Notes: a model not told the origin generated them from the sequence alone. Shown: positions 33,675-45,294, counted from the first letter of the stretch. The stretch is DNA of 64,000 nucleotides from Petrosia ficiformis (GCA_947044365.1 OX345640.1:854001-918000); one strand, 5' to 3'. Made by a program: numbers and translations.

Positions 33675-34150
33675 ACATAAAATTATTATTTTTGCTGATG
33701 TTTTTATATAATAGTTAATAATTGTTTATCAAGTTGTGTGATTGTAGTTTATAATTAGTTTACTCCCCCAAATGGCTGTACTGTTTGATTGATTTTATTA
33801 AAAAATATTTTTTCTGAATTTAAAACATGAAAACAACAAAGCTGTTGAAAGAAAGCAATGTTAAAACGCTATGTCAATAATCAGCATGCTAGACATTCTT
33901 CTGTTTTATATAACAGAAATGAAGTTTAATAGTTGATGCAAATACTAATGGTAAACTAAAGACGTTACATGATTTAACTAATAATAATCTATTTTGCTTT
34001 AATATTTTGTGTACAACAAACTACATAAGATAACTTTTTTGTTTGTATTAAAAAAATAAATAAAACTATTAATAGAAAGAAAAGATTAATGATTAAAAAC
34101 AGAATAAATGAAATAAATATAGTACAATAGTTATAATAATAATAAGGTGT
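33675..34150. other. CR 3' flank up to a retroelement junction
   Basis: The duplicated CR 3' flank and type II upstream blocks run to ACATAAGATAACTT near 34037, where an AT-rich stretch and then the retroelement remnant begin. The interrupted sequence resumes at about 35848 (TAAGTTCACTGTTGATTTTA). Confidence 0.6.
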
Positions 34151-35700
34151 TCAGACAGTCAGACGAGACTCAATTTGTATTAGGTCAATAGAAGCTTGTG
34201 AAGGATGATGGTAATTCGACCGAGCTCCACGAATGCTTTGAATTGACGAACACAATAATGTATACAATAAACAACAACGAAGATAAGTTAGAGTTTTACT
34301 GTATGATTGGTTCCTCTTCTCTGAAAGCATGGATGCTAACCTTTTATAAAATGTTGAACACTCTTTTGACATGCCCCCTGTTACTGAGAACACCAAAGGA
34401 GTAAACGTGGAATGTTCTACTTCTAATATCCTTCTTTCATATAAACGTTTCTTCTCTTTTTCATGCCGATTATAGCAATTGTCAATACCAAGATTCCTGT
34501 ATGAAGGAGCATGTGGATTAAATACCCTCACGTCAATAAAGGTGCGCTCGTATCTACCTCCCCAAAAGCCGTTCATCGCTATATCAAGCCTGGCTCCAGC
34601 AGACGAATTATTTCCTGCTCCCAAAAACTCTTCACCAGTGAGAGGTTGCAATGGAGGTTCTACCTCTACTTCATTACACACTTCTGTTAGCAACTTAGCA
34701 GTAAGGTCTCTAATCTCATTGTGCCTGATCGATGGGAAGCCTCCTTTCTGACAAGGTAATAATGCTCCACAGAAAAACTAGCACCACAAGCACATTTTGC
34801 TGGCAAACCTGAGGGTATCCAACCATAACAAAGAGCTAGGGGATCGAAAAACGCTCTTTTGTGCAGACAGAAGTTAAATTCCTTCAAGGGCAGATTTGTA
34901 AGCCAACTAGAGGCCCCTTTCTCTCCGGCCAATAGTAACTGCTTCTTTTCTTGTTGATCTAAATTGGCCAAAATGCCGTCCAGTACGGATTTATCTTTAT
35001 TTCTACGTTCCTGTTTAATCATATATTTAACCTCCATTTGAGAACATTCACAATCATAGTCATACACATAGTCCCCTGCTATAATTTTATCAACAATGGG
35101 CTTACAAATCCGTCTAGAAGCATCATATTCGAAGGTAGACTGTTTGGAAAGAATTCGAATTCCCAGACCACCGAGTCTGGTTGGTAAGGCAAAAAGCCTC
35201 CTATTAAAGGTATTTGGAGATGGCTGATCAGTTAGATTGGATATAAGTGAGGATGTTATCACATTGTCTAATCTTTCAAGATGGATAATAATATTCGGAA
35301 GGGTACGAGACAGATAAAGCCATTTGCTTGTAAACCCATGAATTAAGGCTGCATACGCAGCATGCGGTTGTGTATTTGCTATTTTAGACAAGTTTTTGAT
35401 TTCTGAAATCCACTCATCAACTTTCTCTGACAGCACATCATCTACAAACTCTTTTGACCCAATAGGGACACCAAGATGCATTCTATATACCTGTACTTGT
35501 AATATTGACATTAGTCCCTTCAAAAACAGATATGGCTTGTTGTTGAATTTCCTGCTTTGTTACTATCCAGGGTTAGGAAAATATCCAAACTTGGGGCCCA
35601 GCTTTGTTATACTATCCCACCAATCTCTTAAGTTCTCGACTCGATCCGAGGCAGTGGCGTCTATATGCATTGATAGGAGGTCCCCTTGAGTGGTACCTTC
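34151..35700 (-). pseudogene. Decayed non-LTR-type retroelement: RT remnant plus C-terminal nuclease-like region
   Basis: Minus strand. Near 35690-35590 is an RT-like GTTQGDLLSM and LGPKFGYFPNPG with an in-frame stop; the catalytic YxDD between them is missing, probably deleted. 35523-34687 continues with HLGVPIGSKEFVDD, QPHAAYAALIHGF, LPTRLGGLGI and CACGASFSVEH, the last being a zinc-knuckle-like segment. The frame shifts near 34745-34762 and 34693-34151 continues with ARLDIAMNGFWGGRYERTF, DVRVFNP and FYKRLASML. The C-x-C...H...C knuckle followed by D...DV resembles the restriction-like endonuclease module of R2/CRE-type elements. The clade is my inference; that it is a mutated retroelement is well supported. 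Confidence 0.78.
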
Positions 35701-35848
35701 CTACCGTTCGGCCATAATAATCTTTTCAAAGTGTTCCCTCTTTTCTCTACTCCCAGGAAATTTACACAGCACTTCAACATCACAAGGTAGTCACGCTATT
35801 CCTCTCCGCTAGATGCTACAAACACTTTTAACAGCTCCTCTCTCTTGA

Positions 35849-36180
35849 AATAAGTTCACTGTTGATTTTAATTTTTCTTCTTTATTGACATATATATCAG
35901 TTGTCAGTTATCGTGATATTTTAAACAAGTTATTGTTAATAATAATGGCTATTAATAACAAACATATTCAGTTGAGATTCGTTTCAGAATCTCCTCTTTT
36001 ACACAGTGATTACATTTACGAATCTTCATGACTATTCTTAACAGAAACAGACTGTTGTCTTGCATGTCAGATTCACACAGATGAGTACAAACTCAGATTA
36101 CAGAAATGATTCCCTTCTTGAGTGTGTACATAGCAAGCAGCAGCAAAAGATATCGAACTATAATCCACAATTATGATTTA
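35849..36180. other. Type II CR upstream region without its gene (second relic)
   Basis: Same blocks and end point as 23861-24190: the leader GCAAGCAGCAGCAAAAGATATCG to ATAATCCACAAT, then TATGATTTAAT in place of the coding start. The following 36181-36480 parallels 24187-24440, so the two relics are one duplicated unit. 36480-36860 is AT-rich with no gene seen. Confidence 0.75.
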
Positions 36181-36867
36181 ATACTCTAAGTATTTGTACT
36201 GTTCAGTGATTGCAGTTATAATTAGTAATATTGCTACTGGTGGATAGATAGCTAATGGGTGGACACCAGAGTGTTTTTTTTTCAATGTGAGTAGCCTTGG
36301 ATAGCTTAAAAGTTTTTTTCTGCCATTGTGGTATTTTTGAAAACTGTTTACACTTTTTCTTTTTGATCATCTGACACCTGTTTGTATGCTTGTGATTGAG
36401 GCCTTAGCATTCACACTTCTTTTTTTTTTTTAAGGCCTTAGCATTCACATTCCTCGATGGTCTGTGAGAGTTGGGTTTTGGGTGGGGCTGGTCTTGACTG
36501 CATGCACGTACGCTCTAAATGTGATAGTACACTATGCACATTGGATGTGATAGAGCACTGTCTGGAGCTTGTGGTTTCACAGTCTGGCCTCTATGGGTAT
36601 TATCACATAGGTGGTGCCTTTGATGTTTTCATCAACTATATAACAAATAATATTTATATTTACATATATGTATATTATATATAATTATATTTATATTCAT
36701 AAATAAAATTAAGGATAATAGGATATTCATGTGATTGATATGTCTACAAATCAATCTTTTAAATCTATATACTAATAATGGTACTACCTCCTGGCATAGC
36801 TGTTGAAAGAAAGCAATTTTATTTAAAACAGTATGTCAGTAATCAGCATGCTAGACACTCTTGTCAT

Positions 36868-37165
36868 CATGACATATTTTAAGGTAATATCATTTGTAAT
36901 TATGAGTCATTATGAGTCATTATTACAAGTCTTTAAGCAAACCTAAGCTTCAGTGGAAAGGTAGCAGGCTGGAACATTTCCTGTCCAATTAGTGTATAGT
37001 TCCTCTGAGAAATTATGTCAGAGTTATATCACATGATGATCATGTGACAGTTACATGACTAAACGTATTGATATGACAGCTCCAGGCATGAAGGCACCAG
37101 GTTTTGAATCAGCTGTGTTTTGTAACCATTACCAGAGGCATTTGATGATGTATATAACATGACAT
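36868..37165 (-). pseudogene. Antisense VPS10 fragment 2
   Basis: On the minus strand, pieces of VPS10 exon 1967-2077 (including CAGCCTGCTACCTTTCCACTG) and exon 1781-1911, with flanking intron, end near the CTCCATAGACAC acceptor. Same unit as 25893, 40743 and 51385. Confidence 0.78.
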
Positions 37166-37357
37166 CATTTGATGATGTATATATCATGACATCATTTCTC
37201 CATAGACACAAAGTCTATGGAGAAATGAAGAGTAATCATAACTGAATGTAATTAAAAGGTTTATTAGACACACAACTATATCATTCATAGTTATATATAT
37301 ATCAACCACACAGTGCACATGGTGAATGGTATCACGTTTTGTCAGAAGCTTTGAAGG

Positions 37358-37571
37358 GTGACCATGGATGCGAAAATCAGTCATTTAGCAAAATTCAAAT
37401 GCTTCACATTTAAATGCACATAATTCAGCCATTTTCTACAGATAGCCAACTAAACATATGATATCTGGGAAGAGCAACTATTCTTTTACCTAGATAAGTT
37501 AGTTTGTTGTGCAAAATGGCTGACTAACAAACATTTACATTTAGAGAAAATTCTTTCGCATCCACAGTCAC
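37358..37571. repeat. MITE family G, copy 2
   Basis: Left end GTGACCATGGATGCGAAAAT intact. The right arm is shortened (TTCTTTCGCATCCACAGTCAC), missing about 20 bp relative to other copies. Confidence 0.8.
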
Positions 37572-39185
37572 ACACACATATGTATTATAAATGATGAAAA
37601 CATGAAACACACCACCCATTGTATATACAACATAAACCACTGCTTGCTTACCTCAAACTGACAAGAACGCCTACCCAAACCACAATGTGTGGTATGTGGA
37701 AGTTATATAACTACAACATATAATTATTATTATAATTACTACATTTGATACTTGGAAGAGGTATGGTATAGATGATCTATGTTTCTTTGAAAATTAAAGC
37801 TTATGTAATAGCTTTATTACATTTGATACTTGGAAGAGGTATGGTATAAATGATTTATGTAATTCATATTAGTTTGTACTACAACTTTAAAAGGTTAATT
37901 AGACACAGGACTGTATATATATATATAATTATATATATATACATAATTCATTCATAGTTATATATTATTATTTATATATAATATAATTTACATATATGTA
38001 TATTATATATAATTATTATTTATATTCATAAATAAAATTAATGATAATACGATATTCATATAATTGGTATGTCTACAAATCAATCTTTTAAATCTATATA
38101 CTAATAATGGTACTACCTGCTGACATAGCTGTTGAAAGAAAGCAATTTTATTTAAAACAGTATGTCAATAATCAGCATGCTAGACATTCTTCTGTTTCAA
38201 CAGAAATAAAGTTTAATAATTGATGCAAATCTCATTAAATATTTGTAAGTGGTATGGTCTCGCTTGTTTTTCAAAATAATTATTACTGCTTTATTGGGTT
38301 CTTAATCATCTTTATAATTGTATAATTATGAACTTGATAAAAAATTAAGTATGTGTTTAGTTATTTTAAAGTTCTAAAATAGCTCCACTATAAATTACAG
38401 AACACAGGAATTATCAGAATGTTTTAGATAAAGTTGTGTGGCAGGCTCACTCTTGGCTATACTATGGATGTATTATTCAATGAATTAGTCTCAAAATGTC
38501 TTGACTCTGATTTCTATTAAAATTCTGAAGATAAGCTGAAACTTTCACTATTTTATTGTGTTGCTGTGTAGCTTCTTTTGCTCTTGTTTAATGTTCCTAA
38601 TAACGAATAGTAGATGATTAATGAAGATATCAATTTCAGAATCACATATCATGAATTTACATATTGAAATAATCATTACTTCTTCATAATATAGTATCCT
38701 GCTCTTGAGAACTATTTAACATTGTACAAATAGTGTTATGATTATCAGAACTGTCAGAAGATGTGGTATTGCACGAACTGTACAAAAATGTATAATATAA
38801 TTTAATTATCATAATATAATTATTGCAAAATTCAAGCCCTTGTTTGGAAGCTTAGAAGAGATGAGATGAACAACTTCCCCACTTGCCTGTAGCTATCTGT
38901 ATAAAAGAAAACTTAAACTTTACCAAAAAGTGAGCTATATACAGCCACCCTGCTGCTGCAAGACCATTATATATTACTACATAGTAAAGAATGATTCCAC
39001 ATCTTTATAAATGATAATATCATTTCTGAATAATTATAATTGTGAATGAATATCTAAATTATTATTAATCTTATGAATATAATTGCATGTCTATAATTAG
39101 CCTGCTATATTAAAGTACATACATTTACTGACACTACTGACACACCTAACAAGGTACAAAGTACAAATTAGATAACATGTAAGCT
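37572..39185. repeat. Segmentally duplicated CR upstream module
   Basis: No gene. Blocks run in the order AAACACACCACCCATTG, TACATTTGATACTTGGAAGAGG, (TA)n, GGTATGTCTACAAATCAATC, AATCAGCATGCTAGACATTC, GGCAGGCTCACTCTTGGC, CAGCCACCCTGCTGCTGC. Parts match 42500-43440, 52500-53300, 55880-57100, 57470-58500 and 28140-28900. Confidence 0.75.
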
Positions 39186-39194
39186 TATAAAAGG
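39186..39194 (+). promoter_or_regulatory. TATA box, type I CR promoter
   Basis: TATAAAAGG lies 66 bp before the chosen ATG at 39252, after ACTGACACACCTAACAAGG. Confidence 0.65.
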
Positions 39195-39251
39195 CTGACA
39201 ACACTGCATATGTACCATGCAGTAGCAGAAGATATCGGACTATATTCCACA

Positions 39252-39830
39252 ATGAAGGTTGCAGTATACTTGTTCATCTTGTTTACAGTTATTCTTAGCA
39301 GCTGTGTTGAAGCACACTTTAAAAAGGATGTTATGCGTTCTTTACTCTCTCCAAGACAAAGTACTAGCGATTGTGCTGATATTGTGCCAGAGATGTGTCC
39401 CAAAGACATAGGGGATGACACCAATATTTTTGGCTTTAACTTTACTACATTATGTGGTGATTGCAATGATGAGTATATTAGACTTTTTGAGTGTTTAAAT
39501 CTCACAACAGTTGTTGAAGTAACTAGAGGTGCTTTTTGTGCAGTAAATGATGATGGTGAGTATTGTGGAGTTAGGGTTGGCGATGATATGGCCTCTGGAC
39601 TACTTGACCCTGAATCCTGTGAAAACTGTGTAGATGAGTGCGACTATTATGAATATGCTTCTCGTTTGGAGGGTTGCTGTGCAGCTTCTTTTGCTCGTTA
39701 TGACTTGCTCGATGTAGGTGATTGTGATACTGACCTTGGAGAGCCATGTTCTGGATCCTCACAGTTTGCTACTCCTATGTTCCTGGGAATCATTACTCTT
39801 GCAGTGATTACTGTTCTCACTCTGTTTTAA
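39252..39830 (+). CDS. CR family: secreted cysteine-rich protein with GPI-type tail (192 aa)
   Basis: The start is set by homology at ATGAAGGTTGCAG. An in-frame ATG at 39210 lies in the leader that is non-coding in other copies, so I did not use it. Type C: VEAHFKKD, DIVPEMCPKDIGDDT, FGFNFTTLCGDC, LNLTTVVEVTRG, GVRVGDDMASGLLDPESC, CVDECDYYEY and ARYDLLDVGDC. All 14 mature cysteines are present, although the tenth sits in DEC in place of TYC. It is shorter than types A and B because the FNATN segment is absent. The signal peptide has an extra Ser (LSSCVEA) from a duplicated AGC. GPI-type tail intact. Closest relative is the copy at 43603. Confidence 0.87.
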   Translation: MKVAVYLFILFTVILSSCVEAHFKKDVMRSLLSPRQSTSDCADIVPEMCPKDIGDDTNIFGFNFTTLCGDCNDEYIRLFECLNLTTVVEVTRGAFCAVNDDGEYCGVRVGDDMASGLLDPESCENCVDECDYYEYASRLEGCCAASFARYDLLDVGDCDTDLGEPCSGSSQFATPMFLGIITLAVITVLTLF

Positions 39831-39997
39831 AATTATTATTTTGGACTGATGTTTTAGTTAATAATTGTTTATTATGTGATTGTAGTTTAGTTTACTCCCC
39901 AAATTCCTGTATCATTTGATTGAATAATTATTATTTCTGATATACCATGAAAACAACATAGCTGTGACTATATATGGAGAAGACGATTGTACACCTC

Positions 39998-40072
39998 GGT
40001 ATGGTTTCTACTGATTTATCAAACCTCATGTCTTCGGCCCTCGGTTTGATAAATCCAATAGAGACCTTTACC
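39998..40072. repeat. Short fold-back sequence
   Basis: GATTTATCAAACC and GGTTTGATAAATC form arms around a 15-20-nt centre, with extended similarity (GGTTTCTACT/ATAGAGACC). Followed by TATAACCTATACTTATAGTTA and a 50-bp (TA)n, the same flank that follows the 48-bp palindrome at 25382. Confidence 0.75.
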
Positions 40073-40100
40073 TCAGTGTATAACCTATACTTATAGTTAC

Positions 40101-40149
<49 letters not shown>

Positions 40150-40169
40150 TATGACAATACTGAAATTGT

Positions 40170-40530
40170 TTGTCAGTGGCGGATCTAGAAAAAATTACAT
40201 TGGGGGGTTCCTAACTTCCTATTCACCGCCCTTTAAGCGCGCGGTGGGCATATTTACGCCCATTTTAATAAATTAATACAGCGAAAGCCATGCAGAAGAA
40301 CGAGCTGATTGACTATCAGTGATGCTATACTTTCACTAGTTACAAAAAGAAAATCTGTTTTTCTCGTGAGCTTCTTAAAGGAAAGGTAAGTATGACTAGT
40401 GTTATTGTGCCTTTGTCCTTATTTTGCTTGATAATGTGCTTTGTTTAAATTGGAAAGTTTGAATGAATTTTTTTTTTATTTCTTGGTCGGGGGGTGGGGG
40501 GGGGGGGGGGGGGGTTGTACTACATTTGAT
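40170..40530. other. Possible transposon end and poly-G tract
   Basis: CAGTGGCGGATCTAG at 40175 resembles the start of many DNA-transposon ends. Then come 300 bp of unique sequence (CGCCCTTTAAGCGCGCGGTGGGC) and a G-run at 40489-40514. No matching right end was found. Confidence 0.4.
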
Positions 40531-40742
40531 ACTTGGAAGAAGTATGGTATATATAGATCATCTATGTCATTCAATTATGATTATCATAATACAATATTCA
40601 TATAATTGGTATGTCTACAAATCAATCTTTTAAATCTATATACTAATAATGGTACTACCTGCTGACAGCTGTTGAAAGAAAGTAATTTTATTTAAAACTG
40701 TATGTCAATAATCAGCATGCTAGACACTTCTGTTTCAATAGA

Positions 40743-41065
40743 AATAACCATGACATGTTTTAAGGTAATATCATTTGTAATTATGAGTCATTATGAGTCA
40801 TTATTACAAGTCTAAGTCAAATGCAAACCTTTTCATTAAGTTCCAGTGGAAAGGTAGCAGGCTGGAACATTCCCTGTCCAATTAGTGTAAAAATCCTCTG
40901 AGACATTATGTCAGAGTTATATCACATGATGATCATGTGACAGTTACATGACTAAACATGACAGCTCCAGGTGTGAAGGCACCAGGTTTTGAATCAAACA
41001 GCTGTGTTTTGTAACCAATACCAGAGGCATTATATAACATGACATCATTTGATGATGTATATAAT
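40743..41065 (-). pseudogene. Antisense VPS10 fragment 3
   Basis: Same content and order as the fragment at 36868: minus-strand parts of VPS10 exons 1967-2077 (with CAGCCTGCTACCTTTCCACTG) and 1781-1911, with flanking intron. Confidence 0.78.
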
Positions 41066-41130
41066 CATGACATCATTTCTCCATAGACACAATGTCTATG
41101 GAGAAATGAAGAGTAATCATAACTGAATGT

Positions 41131-41636
41131 AGGGCTGCCAAAAATTCGCGAATACTCGGAAAATGATAAATTCGAAGTGTGGGAACTCTGACGGAATTAT
41201 TTAAAATGGTTTAAAAATTCAGATTTTTATTAATAAGCACTTAAAACACCCACTTCAATTATCAAAATGCCGATTGAAATGGATGAAATTGACTCAGTCT
41301 CAGATTATATCCAGAGTACAAGTAGCACAAACAATCCTGATGGTGATTCAGAGGATTCTACAAGTGACAATTCTGTAAAGAAGCGGCCAAGGTATGCCTG
41401 CACTTTTAAGAACAAATCCAGCATGTTTATGTGGGCAAAGAAGTCAACTATGATGAAGGGACCATCGTTTGTACTTTGCACAATGTGTAATCGAGACATA
41501 AGTGTTGCACTAAGTTTTCTATTACAATAATGCACATATAATGATCTTGGGATATTCTTAGGATTTCAGCAAGGTAAAATATAAGGATTTGTAAAAGCCA
41601 AGTTAGGAGCAAAAAGTAAATAATGTTGGCAGCCCT
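41131..41636 (+). mobile_element. Non-autonomous hAT-like element, 506 bp
   Basis: Ends AGGGCTGCCAA and TTGGCAGCCCT. Flanks CTGAATGT (41123-41130) and GTGAATGT (41637-41644) match at 7 of 8 positions. The empty site ACTGAATGTAATTAAAAGG is seen near 37242. Ends and 8-bp duplication fit hAT. It retains only the beginning of a transposase-like frame. Confidence 0.82.
41267..41530 (+). pseudogene. N-terminal remnant of a hAT-type transposase
   Basis: 87-residue frame from MPIEMDEIDSV: an acidic Ser/Thr-rich start, basic KKRPRYACTFKNK, then MWAKKSTMMKG, FVLCTMCNRDISVA. The C-x2-C with following RDISVA resembles the opening of the BED-like zinc finger at the start of hAT transposases. Everything after it, including the His pair and catalytic domain, is absent. 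The ends of the element lie 136 bp before and 106 bp after, so this is an internal-deletion derivative. Confidence 0.65.
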
Positions 41637-41790
41637 GTGAATGTAATTAAAAGGTTTATTAGACACACAACTATATCATTCATAGTTATATATATATATA
41701 TATATGTATGTATAGGTTATATCATGCCAGGGTGCTATATACATATCAAACCATGGTGAATGTATCACATTTTGCCAGAAGCTTTGAAGG

Positions 41791-42033
41791 GTGACCATGG
41801 ATGCGAAAATCAGTCATTTAGCAAAAATTAATTTTATCAGAATTAATGCTTTACATTTAAATGCACATAATTCAGCCATTTTCTACAGATAGGCAACTAA
41901 ATATATATATCTAGGAAGAGCAACTATTCTTTTACCTAGATACCAAATTAAGTTAGTTTGCTGGCTGACTAACAAACATTTAAATGATGAGAAAATTCTT
42001 TTTTGCCAAATGACTGATTTTCGCATCTACAGT

Positions 42034-42036
<3 letters not shown>
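41791..42036. repeat. MITE family G, copy 3
   Basis: GTGACCATGGATGCGAAAAT to CGCATCTACAGTCAC, followed by an (AC)n run. Confidence 0.85.
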
Positions 42037-42064
<28 letters not shown>

Positions 42065-42077
42065 ATATACTATAAAT

Positions 42078-42499
42078 GGGTAACAATGAAAGCAGGAACA
42101 GAGGAATGAGGAATGGAATGAGGAATGGATTTTATTCACAATGCGTCATAAGATGCAGCTACGTGATGAACTTTCTTTGAATGCCTAAGAGACAAAGATG
42201 TTTCTAAATAACATGAGTCATTTATCGATTTTTTCTTTATTATAGTACATTTGTTATCAGTACTGGTATTCAGTCACTTATTATCTTCATTTAACTAACA
42301 TTTTACCTAACATTTTGGACCCCTCTCCTCGTTGAGTTATGAAATATTAACACTTTTCACAAACCATTGCAACTGAGTGAAAACAGACAGAAGGTGCATT
42401 AAAAAAATTGTGTAGTTGTGTATATAATGGAAAAAAATGTTTTGATTTCTGTTCCTCATTCCATTCCCCATTCCTCTGTTCCTACTTTCATTGTTACCC
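42078..42499. mobile_element. Mutator-like MITE, 422 bp, with 9-bp target duplication
   Basis: Inverted ends of about 45 bp: GGGTAACAATGAAAG..GGAACAGAGGAATG and the inverse. ACTATAAAT is at both flanks (42069-42077, 42500-42508). The empty-site sequence ATGTATTATAAATGATGAAA occurs at about 26840. A full second copy is at 55425-55846 and a left-truncated one is at 57105-57439. Confidence 0.87.
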
Positions 42500-42508
42500 A
42501 CTATAAAT

Positions 42509-43536
42509 GATGAAAACATGAAACACACCACCCACAACATAAACCACTGCTGCTTGCTTACCTCAAACTGACAAGAATGCCTACCCAAACCACAATGTGT
42601 GGTATGTGGAAGTTATATAACTACAACATATTATAATTATTATTATAATTACTACATTTGATACTTGGAAGAGGTATGGTATAGATGATCTATGTTTCTT
42701 TGAAAATTAAAGCTTGTGTAATAGCTTTATTACATTTGATACTTGGAAGAGGTATGATATAGATCATCTATGTAATTCAATTATGATTATTAGTTTGTAC
42801 TACAACTTTAAAAGGTTAATTAGACACAGGGCTATATATATATATATATATATACATAATTCATTCATAGTTATATAATATATATGTATATTATATATAA
42901 TTATATTTATATTCATAAATAAAATTAAGGATAATACGATATTCATATAATTGGTATGTCTACAAATCAATCTTTTAAATCTATATACTAATAATGGTAC
43001 TACCTGCTGACATAGCTGTTGAAAGAAAGCAATTTTATTTAAAACAGTATGTCAATAATCAGCATGCTAGACATTCTTCTGTTTCAACAGAAATAAAGTT
43101 TAATAATTGATGCAAATCTCATTAAATATTTGTAAGTGGTATGGTCTTGTTTGTGTCTCATTTTGTTTCAACATATTACTGCTTTTTTGGGGAAAAAAAC
43201 TTTAATTTAAAATTAAGAATAGTGGAAAAACAAATTGTATATTATACCCCTATCATAATTATTATTATATGGTCATATAATATAATTCAGATGGTGTTAA
43301 ACTTGCTTTCTTACAATGTCTGTCAGCATTATATAATAGTTTAAAGTTCAAAGATTGATTTGACCTCATTCTTATGAAGGATAATATCATTTCTGAATAA
43401 TTGTAATTGTGAATGAATATCATTAATTTTATGATGTAGCCTGCTAAGGCTGCTATATTAACAAAGTACATAAATTTACTGACACTACTGACACACCTAA
43501 CAAGGTACAAAGTACAAATTAGATAACATGTAAGCT
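42509..43536. repeat. Segmentally duplicated CR upstream module
   Basis: No gene. The same block order recurs at 52497, 55880 and 57470, with very high similarity; here it leads to an intact CR gene, there to orphan promoters. Confidence 0.75.
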
Positions 43537-43545
43537 TATAAAAGG
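43537..43545 (+). promoter_or_regulatory. TATA box, type I CR promoter
   Basis: TATAAAAGG lies 66 bp before the ATG at 43603; the surrounding 100 bp is almost identical to that of the copy at 39252. Confidence 0.65.
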
Positions 43546-43602
43546 CTGACAACACTGCATATGTAGCATGCAGTAGCAGAAGATATCAGACTATATTCCA
43601 CA

Positions 43603-44178
43603 ATGAAGGTTGCAGTATACTTGTTCATCTCGTTTACAGTTATTCTTAGCTGTGTTGAAGCACACTTTAAAAAGGATGTTATGCGTTCTTTACTCTCTCC
43701 AAGACAAAGTACTAGCGATTGTGCTGATATTGTGCCAGAGATGTGTCCCAAAGACATAGGGGATGACACCAATATTTTTGGCTTTAACTTTACTACATTA
43801 TGTGGTGATTGCAATGATGAGTATATTAGATTTTTTGAGTGTTTAAATCTCACAACAGTTGTTGAAGTAACTAGAGGTGCTTTTTGTGCAGTAAATGATG
43901 ATGGTGAGTATTGTGGAGTTAGGGTTTCCGATGATATGGTCTCTGGACTACTTGACCCTGAATCCTGTGAAAACTGTGTAGATGAGTGCGACTATTATGA
44001 ATATGCTTCTCGTTTGGAGGGTTGCTGTGCAGCTTCTTTTGCTCGTTATGACTTGCTCGATGTAGGTGATTGTAATACTGACCTTGGAGAGCCATGTTCT
44101 GGATCTTCACAGTTTGCTACTCCTATGTTCCTGGGAATCATTACTCTTGCAGTAATTGCTGTTCTCACTCTGTTTTAA
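43603..44178 (+). CDS. CR family: secreted cysteine-rich protein with GPI-type tail (191 aa)
   Basis: Type C twin of the copy at 39252: nearly identical from VEAHFKKD to the stop, with differences such as ISFTV, FFECLN, VSDDMVSG and CNTDLG. Signal peptide, 14 mature cysteines, GPI-type tail VIAVLTLF. Unlike its twin it lacks the extra Ser in the signal peptide. The CNTDLG and DVGDC segment is also found in the mosaic copy at 61522. The 3' flank differs from its twin and instead matches the flank of the copy at 19556 (GGATATAC..AAAAGCTTTGATAGGGTAT, GCTAGCTAGCTAGGAGC), another sign of reshuffling. Confidence 0.88.
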   Translation: MKVAVYLFISFTVILSCVEAHFKKDVMRSLLSPRQSTSDCADIVPEMCPKDIGDDTNIFGFNFTTLCGDCNDEYIRFFECLNLTTVVEVTRGAFCAVNDDGEYCGVRVSDDMVSGLLDPESCENCVDECDYYEYASRLEGCCAASFARYDLLDVGDCNTDLGEPCSGSSQFATPMFLGIITLAVIAVLTLF

Positions 44179-44991
44179 ACATTATTATTTTGGAGTGATG
44201 TTTTTAGTTAATAATTATTGTTTATTATGTGATTGTAGTTTAGTTTACTCCCCAAATCCTGTATTGTTTGATTGATTTTATTAAAAATTATTTTTTATTC
44301 AAAACATGAAAACAAATAGACATTTGGATATACAAAAAAGCTTTGATAGGGTATCTAATAATCAAAAATGTACAAATAAATATTATTTGATCATGAATTA
44401 CAAATTATGTTGTCAAGATTTAGTATTAACAATGTAAATGATGATAGACCTTCAGTTGGTTACAGCTAGCTAGCTAGCTAGGAGCATTTCAATGCTGATT
44501 TTTGCTATGTAATATTTACAAGTACTAGTTTCATTTCATCTTGATCTATATGGACTAGTATATAAAGTACATGTCACAATAAAGCATAGTAACAACATAG
44601 TTTCAACATATTACGTATACTGCTTTTTTGGGGAAAAAAAACTTTAATTTAAAAATTAAGAATAGTGGAAAAACAAATTATATTTCATCATAAAGGTCAT
44701 GTAATATATAATTCAAATGGTGTTAAAATTGCTTTCCTATAACATCTGTCAGCATTATATAATAGTTTAATGTTCAAAGATTGATTTGACCGCATCTTTA
44801 TGAAGGATAATATCATTGATGAATAATTATAATTGTGAATGAATATCTAAATTGACAGTCATTAATTTTATGAATATAATTGTATGTCTAATTAACGTGC
44901 TATATATATCAACAAAGTACAGTGTTCATGACATGACTGACACTCCTGACACACCTATCAAAGTACAAAATAGATGACACAGATGTAAGCT

Positions 44992-45000
44992 TATAAAAGG
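44992..45000 (+). promoter_or_regulatory. Orphan type I CR promoter
   Basis: TATAAAAGG in full context, followed by GTGGTTAGATAGCAACACTAC and then type II upstream sequence. No CR gene follows; the gypsy element begins about 640 bp downstream. Confidence 0.6.
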
Positions 45001-45294
45001 GTGGTTAGATAGCAACACTACTAATGGTAAACTAAAGATTTAACTATTTAGCTTTAATATTTTCTGTACAACAAACTACATAAGATAACTTATTTGTAAA
45101 TTATTTCACTGTTGATGTTAAGTTTTCTTCTTTATTGACCTAGAATCTATATATATATCAACATTTTAACAAGTTATTGTTAATAATAATAGCCACAAAC
45201 ATATTCAGTTGAGATTCGTTTCAGAATCTCCTCTCTTACAGTGATTACATTGACATTTACGAATCTTCATGATTATTCTTAAGAAACAGACTGT

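Noticed and set aside
39210..39251. In-frame upstream ATG extending the CR protein at 39252
   Set aside because: The 14 extra codons lie in a leader that is non-coding in all other copies, and would place the signal peptide internally.
42337..42588. 83-residue minus-strand frame repeated at 55684 and 57278
   Set aside because: It lies mostly within the 422-bp MITE and is repeated only because the MITE was duplicated.
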